From: Aliidiomarina maris
Lineage (GTDB): Bacteria > Pseudomonadota > Gammaproteobacteria > Enterobacterales > Alteromonadaceae
NCBI RefSeq assembly: GCF_003987335.1
Contig: NZ_PIPK01000013.1
Coordinates: 1 to 64,000 of the forward strand
Reading direction: 5' to 3'
DNA length: 64,000 nt
Position 1 is the stretch's first letter, and each line of letters opens with the position of its first letter. The translations under genes were made by a program, and so were the position numbers. The notes below the pieces were generated by a model. That model saw only the letters and a list, made by a program, of their open reading frames with translations. It was not told the DNA's origin and made no database searches. Positions 46,461 through 55,773 of this stretch are shown one piece after another.

Positions 46461-48341
46461 ATGCCCAAACAACCAGCGAAGCAGCCGGTAGAAACCCAAC
46501 AACTCGATTGGTCTAAGATATTAAAATCTGGCCAGCGTATTTTTATTGGTAGCCATGCCGCGGTGCCGATCGCTTTAATCGACGATTTGGTGGCGAATTC
46601 AAAAGGCTTGCATGACATTGAAGTCGTCCAAGTATTTACTTTAGCCGATAACTACTGGGCCAAGCCTGAGTACAAGCAGCTATTTAAGGTCAATACCTTT
46701 TATATCAGTGGTGGTACTATCCGCGATGCCGTCAACGAAGGTCGGGCTGACTACACCCCAGCGTTTTCTTCAGATATTCCCAACTTATTTAATCAAGACA
46801 TTCTGCCGATTGATGTTGCGCTGATCATGCTCGCCCCTGGTGATAAATATGGCTATCACTCAATGGGCGTGTCCGTAGATATTGTGTCTGCGGCAGCCAA
46901 GGCCGCACGCGTTGTCGTGGCGCAAATTAACCCCGCGATGCCCGTCACTTACGGACAATCATTTTTGCACCGCAATCAACTAGATTACTTGTGGTCTCAT
47001 GAAAGCCCTATTCCCACGGCGGTAACATCAGAGCCCGAGGGCAGTAAAATTATTGAGCGGATTGGTCAGTATATTGCGCTCTTGGTAGACGATGGCGCGA
47101 CCCTACAAATAGGCAGTGGCAAAATCAGTTCAGCAGCCTTGCGCTATTTGAAGAATCACCGTGATTTAGGCGTGCACAGCGAAATGATCACGGACGATAT
47201 TATGCAATTGATGCTGGATGGGGTCATCAACAACCGCAAAAAGACCTTTCACCCCAACAAAATTGTCACCAGTTTCTGTGTCGGGTCCCAAGCACTCTAT
47301 GATTTTGTCGCGCATAATCCTCATATCGGCTTCTACCCCAGCGAATATGTTAATTCTCCGGCGAATATTGCACGTAACGACCACATGATCAGTATCAACA
47401 GCGCTATCGAGGTCGACCTGACCGGACAAGTGGTGTCTGACTCCATCGGTTCGCAATTTTATAGCGGTATTGGCGGCCAAGTCGATTTCTCGCGCGGTGC
47501 CAGCATGAGCCATGGCGGTAAACCAATTATTGCAATGCCCTCCACTGCCAAAGACGGCACCATTTCAAGAATTGTCCCCTTTATCCGTGAAGGTGCTGGC
47601 GTGATCACTACACGCGGTCATGTGCACTACGTGGTCACAGAATTTGGCGTCGCGTCTTTACGCGGCAAAAGTGTGCGCGAGCGCGCATTGGAACTTATCC
47701 GCGTGGCCCATCCAAAATTCCGTGAAGGCCTACTGAAAGATGTACGCAAACATTACTGGGTGCCCCATTACCAACAGCAAACCCCAGTCGATGTGCCTGA
47801 GCTTGGTGATGTAGGCTTCAAAGAGCTAACGATCCAAGGCCATGAATATGATTTGCGGCCACTGTATCCATCGGACGAGCGGCGTTTACAGGAGTTCTTT
47901 TATTCCCACACCAAAGAAACCCTGCAATTACGCTATAACGCAGTGCCCACCCAAATGAGTCGGGAGAAATCCTGTACTTTGGTCAGTGTCGATCAATCCA
48001 AAGACTTAGCGCTGTGTATCGTGCGCCAGAAAGGCAGTGCCGCACAGATTCAAGCGGTGGGTCGTTATTACCTTATTCCACAACATAATAGCTGCGAGGT
48101 GGCCTTTGTAACCCGTGAAGTGGTACAAGGGTATGGCATGGCGACTACCTTACTGGCTGAAATGATCCGCATCGCAGGTTTACGCGGCTTAAATAGCATG
48201 CAAGCGGTGGTTCGCAACGACAACAGCGCAATGTTGAACGTGTTCGAGCGCGCCGGTTTTGTGCGTCAACCCGCAGATGAGCCGGGCGAAGTGTATTTAC
48301 GCCTCGATTTAACCGCATCCGGTGCAAAGAAGGAGCCTTAG
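46461..48341 (+). CDS. Acetyl-CoA hydrolase/CoA-transferase fused to GNAT acetyltransferase
   Basis: 626 residues. Residues 1 to about 445 form a class I acetyl-CoA hydrolase/transferase: VFTLADNYWAKPEYKQLFKV, DVALIMLAPGDKYGYHSMG, the likely catalytic Glu317 in NSAIEVDLTG, IGGQVDFSRGASMSHGGKPI, and GHVHYVVTEFGVASLRGKSV. The C-terminal about 160 residues are a GNAT domain: YDLRPLYPSDERRLQEFFYS, acetyl-CoA loop QGYGMATTLL and VVRNDNSAMLNVFERAGF. The fusion is a known architecture that recalls the acetyltransferase Pat, where a CoA-ligase domain precedes GNAT. Targets unknown. ATG 46461 follows GAGG; GTG 46455 is possible. A deacetylase-family gene follows one base after its stop. Confidence 0.88.
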   Translation: MPKQPAKQPVETQQLDWSKILKSGQRIFIGSHAAVPIALIDDLVANSKGLHDIEVVQVFTLADNYWAKPEYKQLFKVNTFYISGGTIRDAVNEGRADYTPAFSSDIPNLFNQDILPIDVALIMLAPGDKYGYHSMGVSVDIVSAAAKAARVVVAQINPAMPVTYGQSFLHRNQLDYLWSHESPIPTAVTSEPEGSKIIERIGQYIALLVDDGATLQIGSGKISSAALRYLKNHRDLGVHSEMITDDIMQLMLDGVINNRKKTFHPNKIVTSFCVGSQALYDFVAHNPHIGFYPSEYVNSPANIARNDHMISINSAIEVDLTGQVVSDSIGSQFYSGIGGQVDFSRGASMSHGGKPIIAMPSTAKDGTISRIVPFIREGAGVITTRGHVHYVVTEFGVASLRGKSVRERALELIRVAHPKFREGLLKDVRKHYWVPHYQQQTPVDVPELGDVGFKELTIQGHEYDLRPLYPSDERRLQEFFYSHTKETLQLRYNAVPTQMSREKSCTLVSVDQSKDLALCIVRQKGSAAQIQAVGRYYLIPQHNSCEVAFVTREVVQGYGMATTLLAEMIRIAGLRGLNSMQAVVRNDNSAMLNVFERAGFVRQPADEPGEVYLRLDLTASGAKKEP

Positions 48342-48342
48342 T

Positions 48343-49260
48343 TTGGCGATTAGGTTATTCACCCACCCCGACTGTGATTTACACAACCCTGATCCTGAGC
48401 ACCCTGAGTGCCCAGCACGCATTGCTGCCATTACCGACCAGTTGATTCGTTCCGGGCTTGATTATGTGCTGCGTCAGCAAGTCGCAGACCCAGCCTCGCT
48501 GGAGGCCGTGTATCGGGCCCACAGCCGCATATATGTGGATGAATTAATTGCTAAAACGCCATCAGAGGGACATATCTGGCTCGACCCTGATACGCCGATG
48601 ACCGCAGCGAGTATGCGCGCAGCACTTGCCGCTGCTGGCGCTGGTATTGCAGCGGTCAACGGTGTCATGCAAAGTGATGATCGCCAAGCTTTCTGCGCGG
48701 TGCGGCCGCCAGGACATCACGCCACCTACGACCAAGCCATGGGTTTTTGCTTGCTTAATAATGTTGCTATCGCAGCCACGCATGCGCTGCATCAGTTTGA
48801 TCTACAACGCATCGCTATTATCGACTTCGACGTCCATCACGGTAATGGCACCGAAGATATATTCCAGCATGACGAGAGGGTTCTGTTTTGCTCATCTTTT
48901 CAATCGCAACTGTATCCGTTTAGCGACGAGCATAGTCATCGCAAAGGAATTATCAAAACCGCCCTACCCGCTGGCAGCAAAAGCTTAGCCTGGCGTGAAG
49001 CGGTGTATCACAGCTGGTTGCCAGCGCTGAATGAGTTTAAACCCGAGCTGATACTCGTTTCCGCAGGCTTTGACGGTCATAGTGAAGAAGAATTAGCGCA
49101 GTTTTTCTTGGTCGAAGATGATTACTTTTGGATAAGTGAAAAGCTGAAACGGATTGCAGATACCCATGCGAGTGGACGCATTGTGTCGATATTAGAGGGT
49201 GGCTATAGCTTAAGTGCGTTAGGGCGCAGCGTGGTCGCGCATTTGAAAGGCTTGCTCTAA
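48343..49260 (+). CDS. Histone deacetylase-family protein (AcuC/HDAC-like)
   Basis: A 305-residue class II-type arginase-deacetylase fold. The active site is intact: RPPGHHATYDQAMGFCLLNN (His125, His126), zinc ligands Asp163 and His165 in DFDVHHGNGTED, Asp244 in AGFDGH, and the catalytic-tyrosine-region EGGYS. Family members remove acetyl or other acyl groups from lysines, polyamines or small molecules. TTG at 48343 is the best start (AAGGAG at 48330-48335); the gene begins one base after the stop of the CoA-transferase/GNAT fusion, so the two are almost certainly co-translated. Confidence 0.88.
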   Translation: MAIRLFTHPDCDLHNPDPEHPECPARIAAITDQLIRSGLDYVLRQQVADPASLEAVYRAHSRIYVDELIAKTPSEGHIWLDPDTPMTAASMRAALAAAGAGIAAVNGVMQSDDRQAFCAVRPPGHHATYDQAMGFCLLNNVAIAATHALHQFDLQRIAIIDFDVHHGNGTEDIFQHDERVLFCSSFQSQLYPFSDEHSHRKGIIKTALPAGSKSLAWREAVYHSWLPALNEFKPELILVSAGFDGHSEEELAQFFLVEDDYFWISEKLKRIADTHASGRIVSILEGGYSLSALGRSVVAHLKGLL

Positions 49261-49279
49261 CCCTGTGCTAGAGCAAGCC
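49249..49279. terminator. Hairpin overlapping the deacetylase stop codon
   Basis: Eleven-base perfect arms GGCTTGCTCTA and TAGAGCAAGCC flank a nine-base loop. The left arm contains the end of the deacetylase coding sequence. No T-run, but it sits between convergent genes, so a bidirectional transcription block is likely. Confidence 0.65.
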
Positions 49280-49285
49280 CAAGCA

Positions 49286-49570
49286 TTACAGGTCGTTTAA
49301 CTGACCCAATAACTGCTGGATGCGAGAGCGCTGTTGGGCGTAGGTATCTTCTTTTTCTAATTGCTCTAGCTGCAAGTTCTCATATTGCTCACGCAACTCT
49401 AATACTTCAGCCTTCAATTCGCGATTTTGTTCAATCAAGCGCGTTACGGCATGCTCTAACTCGTTGATCATATTTTCCGGCATATTGTCTTGATTCGATG
49501 ACTCGCTGGCGGCACTGCTGTGCATTGTTTCGGTTTGTTGTTCGTTTTCAGCTGTATAATTGTCTGACAT
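49286..49570 (-). CDS. Small acidic coiled-coil protein (ZapB/TIGR02449-like)
   Basis: 94 residues: an N-terminal disordered Ser/Glu/Asn-rich half (to about residue 32), then one long heptad-type coiled coil (INELEHAVTRLIEQNRELKA, EVLELREQYENLQLEQLEKE) ending RIQQLLGQLNDL. The shape, with two helices of Leu/Glu repeats and a terminal RxxxLLxxL, resembles the ZapB-like small coiled-coil group linked to cell division, but homology is not certain from reading alone. It stands alone between two unrelated genes. Confidence 0.65.
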   Translation of the reverse strand: MSDNYTAENEQQTETMHSSAASESSNQDNMPENMINELEHAVTRLIEQNRELKAEVLELREQYENLQLEQLEKEDTYAQQRSRIQQLLGQLNDL

Positions 49571-49719
49571 GGGTGATCGTTCCTTGTTACTGCTTAGGGG
49601 TATAACATAACCGCTGTTACACCAGCGGTGGCATACAAAAGCGGCACAATACGCAAAGGTATGCTGAAATACCAGTGTAAAAGCGCAAAATTATGGTCAA
49701 TGCCGCAAAAATAGTGGGA

Positions 49720-50961
49720 TTACTCGCACCCAGCGCTGATTTGCGTATCGACCCAAACCAGACGATGATCAGAGCTGGCACCACGACTTGCCACTAAGGC
49801 ATAACCAGGCGCACCCTTAGGTGGCCAGAACACACCTGCGTCAATGACCTCTAAACCACAGCGTGACGGAATCACATAATCTGCGCGCATACGCCAGCTC
49901 GCGGTGTGAGCGGCAACATGCGCCAGTTCACGCTCACCGCGCTGAACTAGGTCCTGGGAATGGGCGACCGCCCCCTCGCTAGTGGGCGTTATATCGCCTT
50001 GCACGTAGTCACTGGCAAGTAAATTCGCAATACCGTCACGCCGTGCGTCACCCTCATCTGGTGATGCGTTCAAATCGCCCATAATCACAAAGCGCGTCGC
50101 TGGGGCTAAACCGCCGTGCACACCGACATCGTCATACATGTAGTCCGCGCCTTGAATATAGTCGAGCCAAAAACGAATCTCGTCAAAATTACGATGACCG
50201 TTGCGGTTCTCTGGGCCATCAAACACCGGCGGGGTTGGGTGGCTAGCCAACACATGCACACGCTGTGTACCGACCCATACCGGCACATCCCAGTGGGATT
50301 TAGAACTGAGTGGAAATTGTGCCCACGCCTCTGGGCTATACCATAAATCGCCATCCGCAGTGCGAGTCACCGAATAGCCAGGCATATCGCGCCATAGAAA
50401 ATGCTGGAAGGTACGAATATTGGGAATATCAATTGGGTACTTTGACAACAGCAGCATACCGTATTGCCCTGGGTATTTACCAAAGCCCCAAGCATCAGCG
50501 CCTGTCCCCGTCGCTTCACCGCTACGATCTAAATCGAACGGGCTGGGCTGGCCAGTATTGACTGGCGCATAATAATAGTGCGGATAATCTATTGTTGCTT
50601 GACCGCCTTGGGGCTGTTGCAAATAATTGCGAATAAATGCTTCAACGCCCTGTGCCGGGTCGTCAATATAGTCAAATTCAGTGAGCAAAATAATATCAGG
50701 GCGTGTGCGCTGAATAATTTCTGCAATATGGCGAATTTGCGGTTCGTCGCCTGTCGCCAAGCGCTCAATGAGAACCTGTTGATCGCCCCGCTCTCCTTCA
50801 GCCAGGTAGTTATCCGCTTCCATGCTGACATTAAATGTGGCCAAGCGCAGCGCAACTTGGGAAGCGTCCGCCTCAGGCTGGGCGCTACTGCAGGCCGCGG
50901 TTAACATAACGCACGTCGCCAGCAGGCCAACACGGCGAAAACCAAAAAGTTTGAAACCCAT
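49720..50961 (-). CDS. Endonuclease/exonuclease/phosphatase-fold lipoprotein
   Basis: A 413-residue protein with a lipoprotein-type signal (LTAAC, Cys24). The EEP fold is seen in LRLATFNVSMEADNYL, PDIILLTEFDYIDDP, VLASHPTPPVFDGPENRNGH, FVIMGDLNASPDEGDA and ASSDHRLVWVD, covering the family's Asn, Glu, Asp and His ligands. It could be a nuclease or a phosphodiesterase of lipids or sugars; the substrate is unknown. It follows the QEGLA gene by 21 bp with GGAAGG as ribosome site and is probably its operon partner. Confidence 0.82.
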   Translation of the reverse strand: MGFKLFGFRRVGLLATCVMLTAACSSAQPEADASQVALRLATFNVSMEADNYLAEGERGDQQVLIERLATGDEPQIRHIAEIIQRTRPDIILLTEFDYIDDPAQGVEAFIRNYLQQPQGGQATIDYPHYYYAPVNTGQPSPFDLDRSGEATGTGADAWGFGKYPGQYGMLLLSKYPIDIPNIRTFQHFLWRDMPGYSVTRTADGDLWYSPEAWAQFPLSSKSHWDVPVWVGTQRVHVLASHPTPPVFDGPENRNGHRNFDEIRFWLDYIQGADYMYDDVGVHGGLAPATRFVIMGDLNASPDEGDARRDGIANLLASDYVQGDITPTSEGAVAHSQDLVQRGERELAHVAAHTASWRMRADYVIPSRCGLEVIDAGVFWPPKGAPGYALVASRGASSDHRLVWVDTQISAGCE

Positions 50962-50982
50962 TTAGGTACCTTCCAAGTAAGG

Positions 50983-52263
50983 TTAAGAAATAAGGCCACG
51001 GTAGTCGTGCTCTAATTGGTCGAATGAGAAGCCGCCGAGGAAGCGATTGAGACTCAACCAGGTTGCAAGGCCACGCAAATCTTTGAAATGCGGTGGCACG
51101 TAGGTGGGGTCAGCAACCACCCCAATGTCATGTAATTCACTCAAAGTCGCGAAGTCGTCAATCGCAATTTTACCGCACAGCAACAACGGCAAACGGTCAA
51201 TTTTACCGCGCTGAATAGCGACTTGTATCAAGTTGTACACCAGCACAAAGCCCTTGATATAGGCTAAGTCTTTAGTGAACGGTAGACCATCTGGCGTGCT
51301 GCCACGGAACACACGCTGGGTCAGAGTAAACGCTTCATCCTGATTCATGCCGTGCGCCAAGTTCTGACGATACACTTCAATAAAGTCAGCGCCCTGTGCC
51401 GCCATCGCGACCGCATCAATACGGCGCACAAGCTTATCCAGCCGCCGCGGCGTCGAGCGCATGGTGATAATTTCCGTCAATACCGCGAGCCCTTCTTGGG
51501 TGATGGTAGCGCTTGGAATACCTTTACTTAAACAGGTTAAGTACGGTTGCTTAAGCCCATTTTGGGTGGTCCCTACGTGAATCCAGCCCTCGTGCACTTC
51601 CAGAATGTCTAATTCACGCTGTGAGAATTTCACCCCTTGGTTGAGCTTGATGCGGTCGCTTCCCGCACTGGCGTCACTGACAATGCCATCTGACAACATC
51701 ACTTGTACCTGTAACTCCGACATGCTGGCATCAAGTTGACGCTGTAACTGTGCCACAGCATCGCTGGCGTCGATGTCTTTTGCTTCTTCAGGTAGCGCAT
51801 CCGTGCTAAGTAGCCCGGATAATGGCTGCCGCAACATACGTGCAAGTTCCGTTAAGCTCGGCTCACCGGCATGAAAAACATCATCCGGGTGACCATATAG
51901 CTCAACCGACAGCTCATGAAATTCCGGCGTCCCGCGACTTTCTATCATGCGCACCACGTCGCGATACTCACGACATGCACGACTCATCAGCACAGTAATT
52001 GGGCTCAACTGCCCAAGTTCACGCACGATATCACGTTGTAATTGCGACAGCGCCTGACGTAGTTCTTTGGGGTCAAAACCTAGCGCTTTAGCCTGATAGG
52101 TTTGCGCATCGATTTGCGGCAATTTCTGCGCTTTATTGCGAAAAAATTCTTCGCGCACACTGCGGTCCCAGTTAATCGCATCCAGCACTCGAATTGGCGC
52201 TTGCAACTGAACTAAACGGTCGGACAAGCGGCGAGCGCTATCCAATAAATGCTGTTCTACCAT
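50983..52263 (-). CDS. QEGLA-motif protein (DUF1704), putative metallopeptidase
   Basis: A 426-residue protein of the group annotated 'flavohemoglobin expression-modulating QEGLA motif protein'. The metal motif HExxxH is at His224-Glu225...His229 (VHEGWIHVG), followed by TQEGLAVLTE (Glu257), matching DUF1704. Human members of this domain family (KIAA0895/MATCAP) are tyrosine carboxypeptidases acting on tubulin, so a peptidase or amidase role is plausible. The bacterial function is unknown; the flavohemoglobin link is inherited annotation. First gene of a two-gene unit with the EEP lipoprotein. Confidence 0.85.
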   Translation of the reverse strand: MVEQHLLDSARRLSDRLVQLQAPIRVLDAINWDRSVREEFFRNKAQKLPQIDAQTYQAKALGFDPKELRQALSQLQRDIVRELGQLSPITVLMSRACREYRDVVRMIESRGTPEFHELSVELYGHPDDVFHAGEPSLTELARMLRQPLSGLLSTDALPEEAKDIDASDAVAQLQRQLDASMSELQVQVMLSDGIVSDASAGSDRIKLNQGVKFSQRELDILEVHEGWIHVGTTQNGLKQPYLTCLSKGIPSATITQEGLAVLTEIITMRSTPRRLDKLVRRIDAVAMAAQGADFIEVYRQNLAHGMNQDEAFTLTQRVFRGSTPDGLPFTKDLAYIKGFVLVYNLIQVAIQRGKIDRLPLLLCGKIAIDDFATLSELHDIGVVADPTYVPPHFKDLRGLATWLSLNRFLGGFSFDQLEHDYRGLIS

Positions 52264-52574
52264 CTGGGCCTCTCTGGGGCTAATAAGTCGCAGCGAATGA
52301 AGGATGGTTCGCTATTATCTCGACTCTTAATATTAGATTTAATTACTATAGCTGAACTAAAAACACCACCTCTGCGTACTATTCGTTCTAATAAGCGAGA
52401 TTATTGTTTACGAGCGAGCGTTGTATTCGAATGTATGTTGTTTTCAAACGAATAATGACGTGTCATTAATTTTTCGATTTTAATCCATATACCAGTTTCA
52501 AACCATAGCTAGGATGCTTGCAGTTTGTTTGTATTGTTGCCACTTACTCTGGCAAAAGCATATAAGGTTTATCA
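52264..52574. promoter_or_regulatory. AT-rich divergent region with 16-bp palindrome
   Basis: This 311-bp gap serves the QEGLA gene (leftward) and the MCP gene (rightward) and is clearly richer in A+T than its surroundings. It contains TAATGACGTGTCATTA (52453-52468), a palindrome apart from its GT centre; ATTCGAAT (52425-52432); TAATATTA (52328-52335); and two copies of CTAATAAG (about 52280 and 52388). No additional gene is convincing. Confidence 0.45.
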
Positions 52575-54062
52575 ATGTACGACTATAACTTCCGCCCGAT
52601 GGCCTACAAAATTGCGCATTCGGTCAACGCTTTGCTGTTTTTTATGGCGCTCGCATTGGCTGCATGGCACCAAACTTGGTGGGCAGCCTTACTGGTTGGT
52701 GTCCCTGCGCTGATGATGCCCATCGTATTACAACGCCTGTTAGGCGATCATGTGCTGGCGCGCGCAGCATTTGGTGTCAGCTTTATGTTGTTCTCAGCGC
52801 TGCATATTCATCAAAGTATGGGTATGACCGAAATTCACTTCGGTATTTTCGTACTGCTGGCAATTCTGATTGCATTTCGCGACTACATAGTGATTCTGAC
52901 CGCAGCCGCTGTCATTGCTGTGCATCACTTATTATTTATGTACTTGCAACATAACCAAGCTGGCGTGTATTTAGTGCCACAAAGCGACACCACCCTTAGT
53001 ATTGTTGCCATTCATGCCGCGTACGTTGTGGTGGAGGCTGCCGTACTGGTATTGATTTGCCGCAATAGCTTAAAAGAAGCCAGTGTCGGCCAAGCATTTT
53101 ATGACGTGACCAAATCGATGCTGCGCGGCGATGGTAAAATCGATCTTAGCCAACGTTGCAACGACACGGGTGCCAAGGTCACCCGCCAATTTAACCATGT
53201 AATGGACAAAATTCAGCAAGCGGTAGCACAAATTGAAAGCGCAGTAACAGATATGCGTGCGGACGCCCATCAACTGTCGACGGACGGGCGTACGCTACAC
53301 GCTGGTATCGAACAGAAGATGAATGAAGTAGAACGCATTGCCACAGCGACCGAACAAATGTCTGGCAGTATCGAGCACACATCGGCACTTGCTCAGCAAG
53401 CAACTGTGAGCTCTGAAGGAGCGACCGAATCTGCACTACAAGGTCAGCAAGCCGTTGCCAAAGCACAACACTGTGTCACGGCCCTCAACCAAGGTTTAAG
53501 TGACGCGAAAACTAGCGTGGCTGACTTGGCGAAATCAGTGGTCGATATTGAAAGCATTTTAGAGGTCATCGACAAGGTTGCAGAGCAAACTAACTTATTA
53601 GCCCTGAATGCTGCAATCGAAGCTGCGCGCGCTGGCGAACAGGGTCGTGGTTTTGCGGTGGTCGCCGATGAAGTGCGCAAACTGGCATCACAAACGCGTG
53701 GGTCGACAGAGCAAATTCATAGTAGCATCCAGCGCTTGGTGAATGTCAGTCAATCGTCGGTGGCGCGGGTGGACGACTGTCTGGGTTTTGCCGAAGACAG
53801 TTTGGCGGCGGTCAGCCATAGTGATGAACTATTAAACCGTATTGTTGAGCATAACGCCCAAGTAAGCCAAGCCCTCAATACCATTGCTGGGGCAATTGAA
53901 GAGCAAGCGAATGCAAGCAAAGACGTTGCTCACAGCGCCCAAGCGTTGCACCAGATAGAGAAAGAACAAATTCAGCAAAGTAAGCAGGTGGTTGCACGAG
54001 CGGGCTCCGTTGAAGCAACCAGTGATCTATTGGATCGTGAGGCCGATCGATTTGCAGCCTAA
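52575..54062 (+). CDS. Methyl-accepting chemotaxis protein with membrane-embedded sensor
   Basis: 495 residues. The first about 190 form six or so membrane helices with short loops and no periplasmic ligand domain. They are rich in intramembrane His and Met: [19 protein letters not shown] and [15 protein letters not shown] short linker, with no clear HAMP, leads to a standard signalling domain whose hairpin tip includes [20 protein letters not shown] and [20 protein letters not shown]. It signals to CheA/CheW. The His pattern hints at a metal, heme or redox cue, which is inference. No che genes are nearby. The next gene starts inside its last codons. Confidence 0.9.
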   Translation: MYDYNFRPMAYKIAHSVNALLFFMALALAAWHQTWWAALLVGVPALMMPIVLQRLLGDHVLARAAFGVSFMLFSALHIHQSMGMTEIHFGIFVLLAILIAFRDYIVILTAAAVIAVHHLLFMYLQHNQAGVYLVPQSDTTLSIVAIHAAYVVVEAAVLVLICRNSLKEASVGQAFYDVTKSMLRGDGKIDLSQRCNDTGAKVTRQFNHVMDKIQQAVAQIESAVTDMRADAHQLSTDGRTLHAGIEQKMNEVERIATATEQMSGSIEHTSALAQQATVSSEGATESALQGQQAVAKAQHCVTALNQGLSDAKTSVADLAKSVVDIESILEVIDKVAEQTNLLALNAAIEAARAGEQGRGFAVVADEVRKLASQTRGSTEQIHSSIQRLVNVSQSSVARVDDCLGFAEDSLAAVSHSDELLNRIVEHNAQVSQALNTIAGAIEEQANASKDVAHSAQALHQIEKEQIQQSKQVVARAGSVEATSDLLDREADRFAA

Positions 54063-54579
54063 GCGCGACTTGCCGCCCACTGGTGGTGAAAAAAAGCGTC
54101 ATCTTTGGGCTGAGTTGCTGTTTTTAACCTGGCTGCTTGGCAGTGCTCTTGGTTTGTATTACCTCACCTTTAAAGACTACGGTGAGTTCGACCCCGAGCA
54201 GTTATGGCTCGGTTGGCAAGCACCCACTGATATAGGCCAGCGCTTAGATTTAGCCGCTGATGCAAACCAGGTGACACTGGTGAGTGTGCGCGAAGGCGGC
54301 TGCGGTTGTAACAGCTATGTGGATGCACATTTGCAACAGCATGCGTCAGTTAATGTGGTTGAACATACTCCTGCACAGCTCAGTCAGCTTGGTTTTGTAG
54401 TGCCTGCATCGCCGATGGCGATGGTATTTTACGGCCAGCAGTTAGTGTACGCAGGGCCCTTTGCCAGTGGCCCGTTCTGTGCCACTGACAACAGCTTGAT
54501 CGATGATATCGTCAACCAGAATGTGCGCTTAGCCGGCACTTTCCTCAACGGCCTTATCAAAGCATGTCGCTGCACTTAA
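54052..54579 (+). CDS. Membrane-anchored CxC thioredoxin-like protein, paralogue A
   Basis: About 175 residues from TTG 54052 (GTGAGG 9 bp ahead); earlier starts exist inside the MCP gene. There is one N-terminal membrane helix ([20 protein letters not shown]), then [15 protein letters not shown] and a periplasmic domain with GCGCN, a proline loop ([11 protein letters not shown]), [20 protein letters not shown] and a terminal ACRC. The order CxC, proline loop, then FxxGxxVYAGPxxxG resembles a thioredoxin fold with a CxC in place of CxxC. It is similar along its length to the gene at 61618 and may belong to the family called DUF6436 (recalled, not checked). Overlaps the MCP stop. Confidence 0.72.
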   Translation: MQPKRDLPPTGGEKKRHLWAELLFLTWLLGSALGLYYLTFKDYGEFDPEQLWLGWQAPTDIGQRLDLAADANQVTLVSVREGGCGCNSYVDAHLQQHASVNVVEHTPAQLSQLGFVVPASPMAMVFYGQQLVYAGPFASGPFCATDNSLIDDIVNQNVRLAGTFLNGLIKACRCT

Positions 54580-54586
54580 TATAATT

Positions 54587-55765
54587 TTAGCTTTGGTAGT
54601 TGCTTCGTGCAGTGCGCACCTTACGTAGATAGTTACGGGTCTCAGCAAACGGATGGGCAGTAATTAAGTGCTGATATACTTGCTCTGGGGTCATGCCATT
54701 GATACGTCGAATCGCCGCATCGCGGTCACTGGAAAAAGCGCGAAACACATTCCCAGAACCGCCATTGTAGGCGCTAATGGCGGCGAACTGACGACTCTGC
54801 GGATTGGTAATTCTACTTAGGTACACGTCATCTAACAGGTGTAAATATGCACTGCCAATGTCAATATTAAAGTCCGGTACAAACAATTGATCGCGGCTTG
54901 GCTCACCCTCAATGCGTTTAATTCGTTCAAACACATCGCGGCCTGCGGTATTTGGCACTATTTGCATTAGCCCTAACGCATTGGCACGGCTGACTGCATA
55001 GGGGTTGAATGAACTTTCGACTTCGATCACCGCATAAATTAAGTCCGGCGCAATTTGATATTGACGTGAATAACGCAGTACGGAATCAGAAAACTGTAAG
55101 CTGCGCAAATGCAGATGATCTGCTACCAACGCCGTTCTTACCGAACGAATCGTGCGTCCTTCACTGCGTCGAGTTTGGAGCGCCGTATCAATTAAATGGC
55201 GAGCAAATCGTTGTGCTCGCCACTCATACCGAATCGCCTGATTGTCATGGTCTAACACTTGGTTATATAAAAACGGTTGTTCACCCAATTGCGGGGTGGA
55301 ATCGGTGAAGACGTCTTCGAGCGTCAGGTTTTTCGGCGTCAGAAGCGCGATAACCAATGCTTGTTCGAGTTGCTCTAGGGGCGCGTCAGTAGCGACCGTT
55401 TCCACTTGCAAATAACCTTGCTCAAAATCAACAATGGCACGCGCTTGGTAGTCGTTGCTGTATTTAACCAGCCGCTTGTCTGAAGTTACTTCCTCTTCAT
55501 CCTCACCCCAAACGCCTTCAAGCACGCGGCCCAGCAAGTCAATCAGCTCATCTAGGTTCCCAATATCGCGAAAGATGCCGGTGCCCGCAAAGGGTTCAAA
55601 CTTTTCCTCTAAAATGACTTTCGCCTGTTCGCCCAGGCCGCTGCGATCAGCAATAGTGCGCCAATCTTCAGCGGTTAGCGAGCAGCTACTCAGGCCGAAG
55701 CAGCTCATTAACACCACGCTCAAGCGGGTTAATTGACGGCGCGATTGGCTCACGACTTGAGTCAT
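54587..55765 (-). CDS. mltC: Membrane-bound lytic murein transglycosylase C
   Basis: A 392-residue outer-membrane lipoprotein (lipobox LSSC, Cys28) that cleaves peptidoglycan glycan strands to 1,6-anhydro products. The N-terminal MltC-specific domain (DUF3393-like, to about residue 200) precedes the Slt-type lysozyme domain, with catalytic Glu in YAVIEVESSFNPYAVSRANA, then LGLMQIVPNTAGRDVFE and the FAAISAYNGGSGNVFRAF motif. Co-transcribed with pgi, eight bases upstream. Confidence 0.94.
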   Translation of the reverse strand: MTQVVSQSRRQLTRLSVVLMSCFGLSSCSLTAEDWRTIADRSGLGEQAKVILEEKFEPFAGTGIFRDIGNLDELIDLLGRVLEGVWGEDEEEVTSDKRLVKYSNDYQARAIVDFEQGYLQVETVATDAPLEQLEQALVIALLTPKNLTLEDVFTDSTPQLGEQPFLYNQVLDHDNQAIRYEWRAQRFARHLIDTALQTRRSEGRTIRSVRTALVADHLHLRSLQFSDSVLRYSRQYQIAPDLIYAVIEVESSFNPYAVSRANALGLMQIVPNTAGRDVFERIKRIEGEPSRDQLFVPDFNIDIGSAYLHLLDDVYLSRITNPQSRQFAAISAYNGGSGNVFRAFSSDRDAAIRRINGMTPEQVYQHLITAHPFAETRNYLRKVRTARSNYQS

Positions 55766-55773
55766 CTACTAGG

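Noticed and set aside
52249-52455. A 68-codon frame in the QEGLA/chemoreceptor gap
   Set aside because: It overlaps the QEGLA start and AT-rich control sequence, has no ribosome site and no motif.
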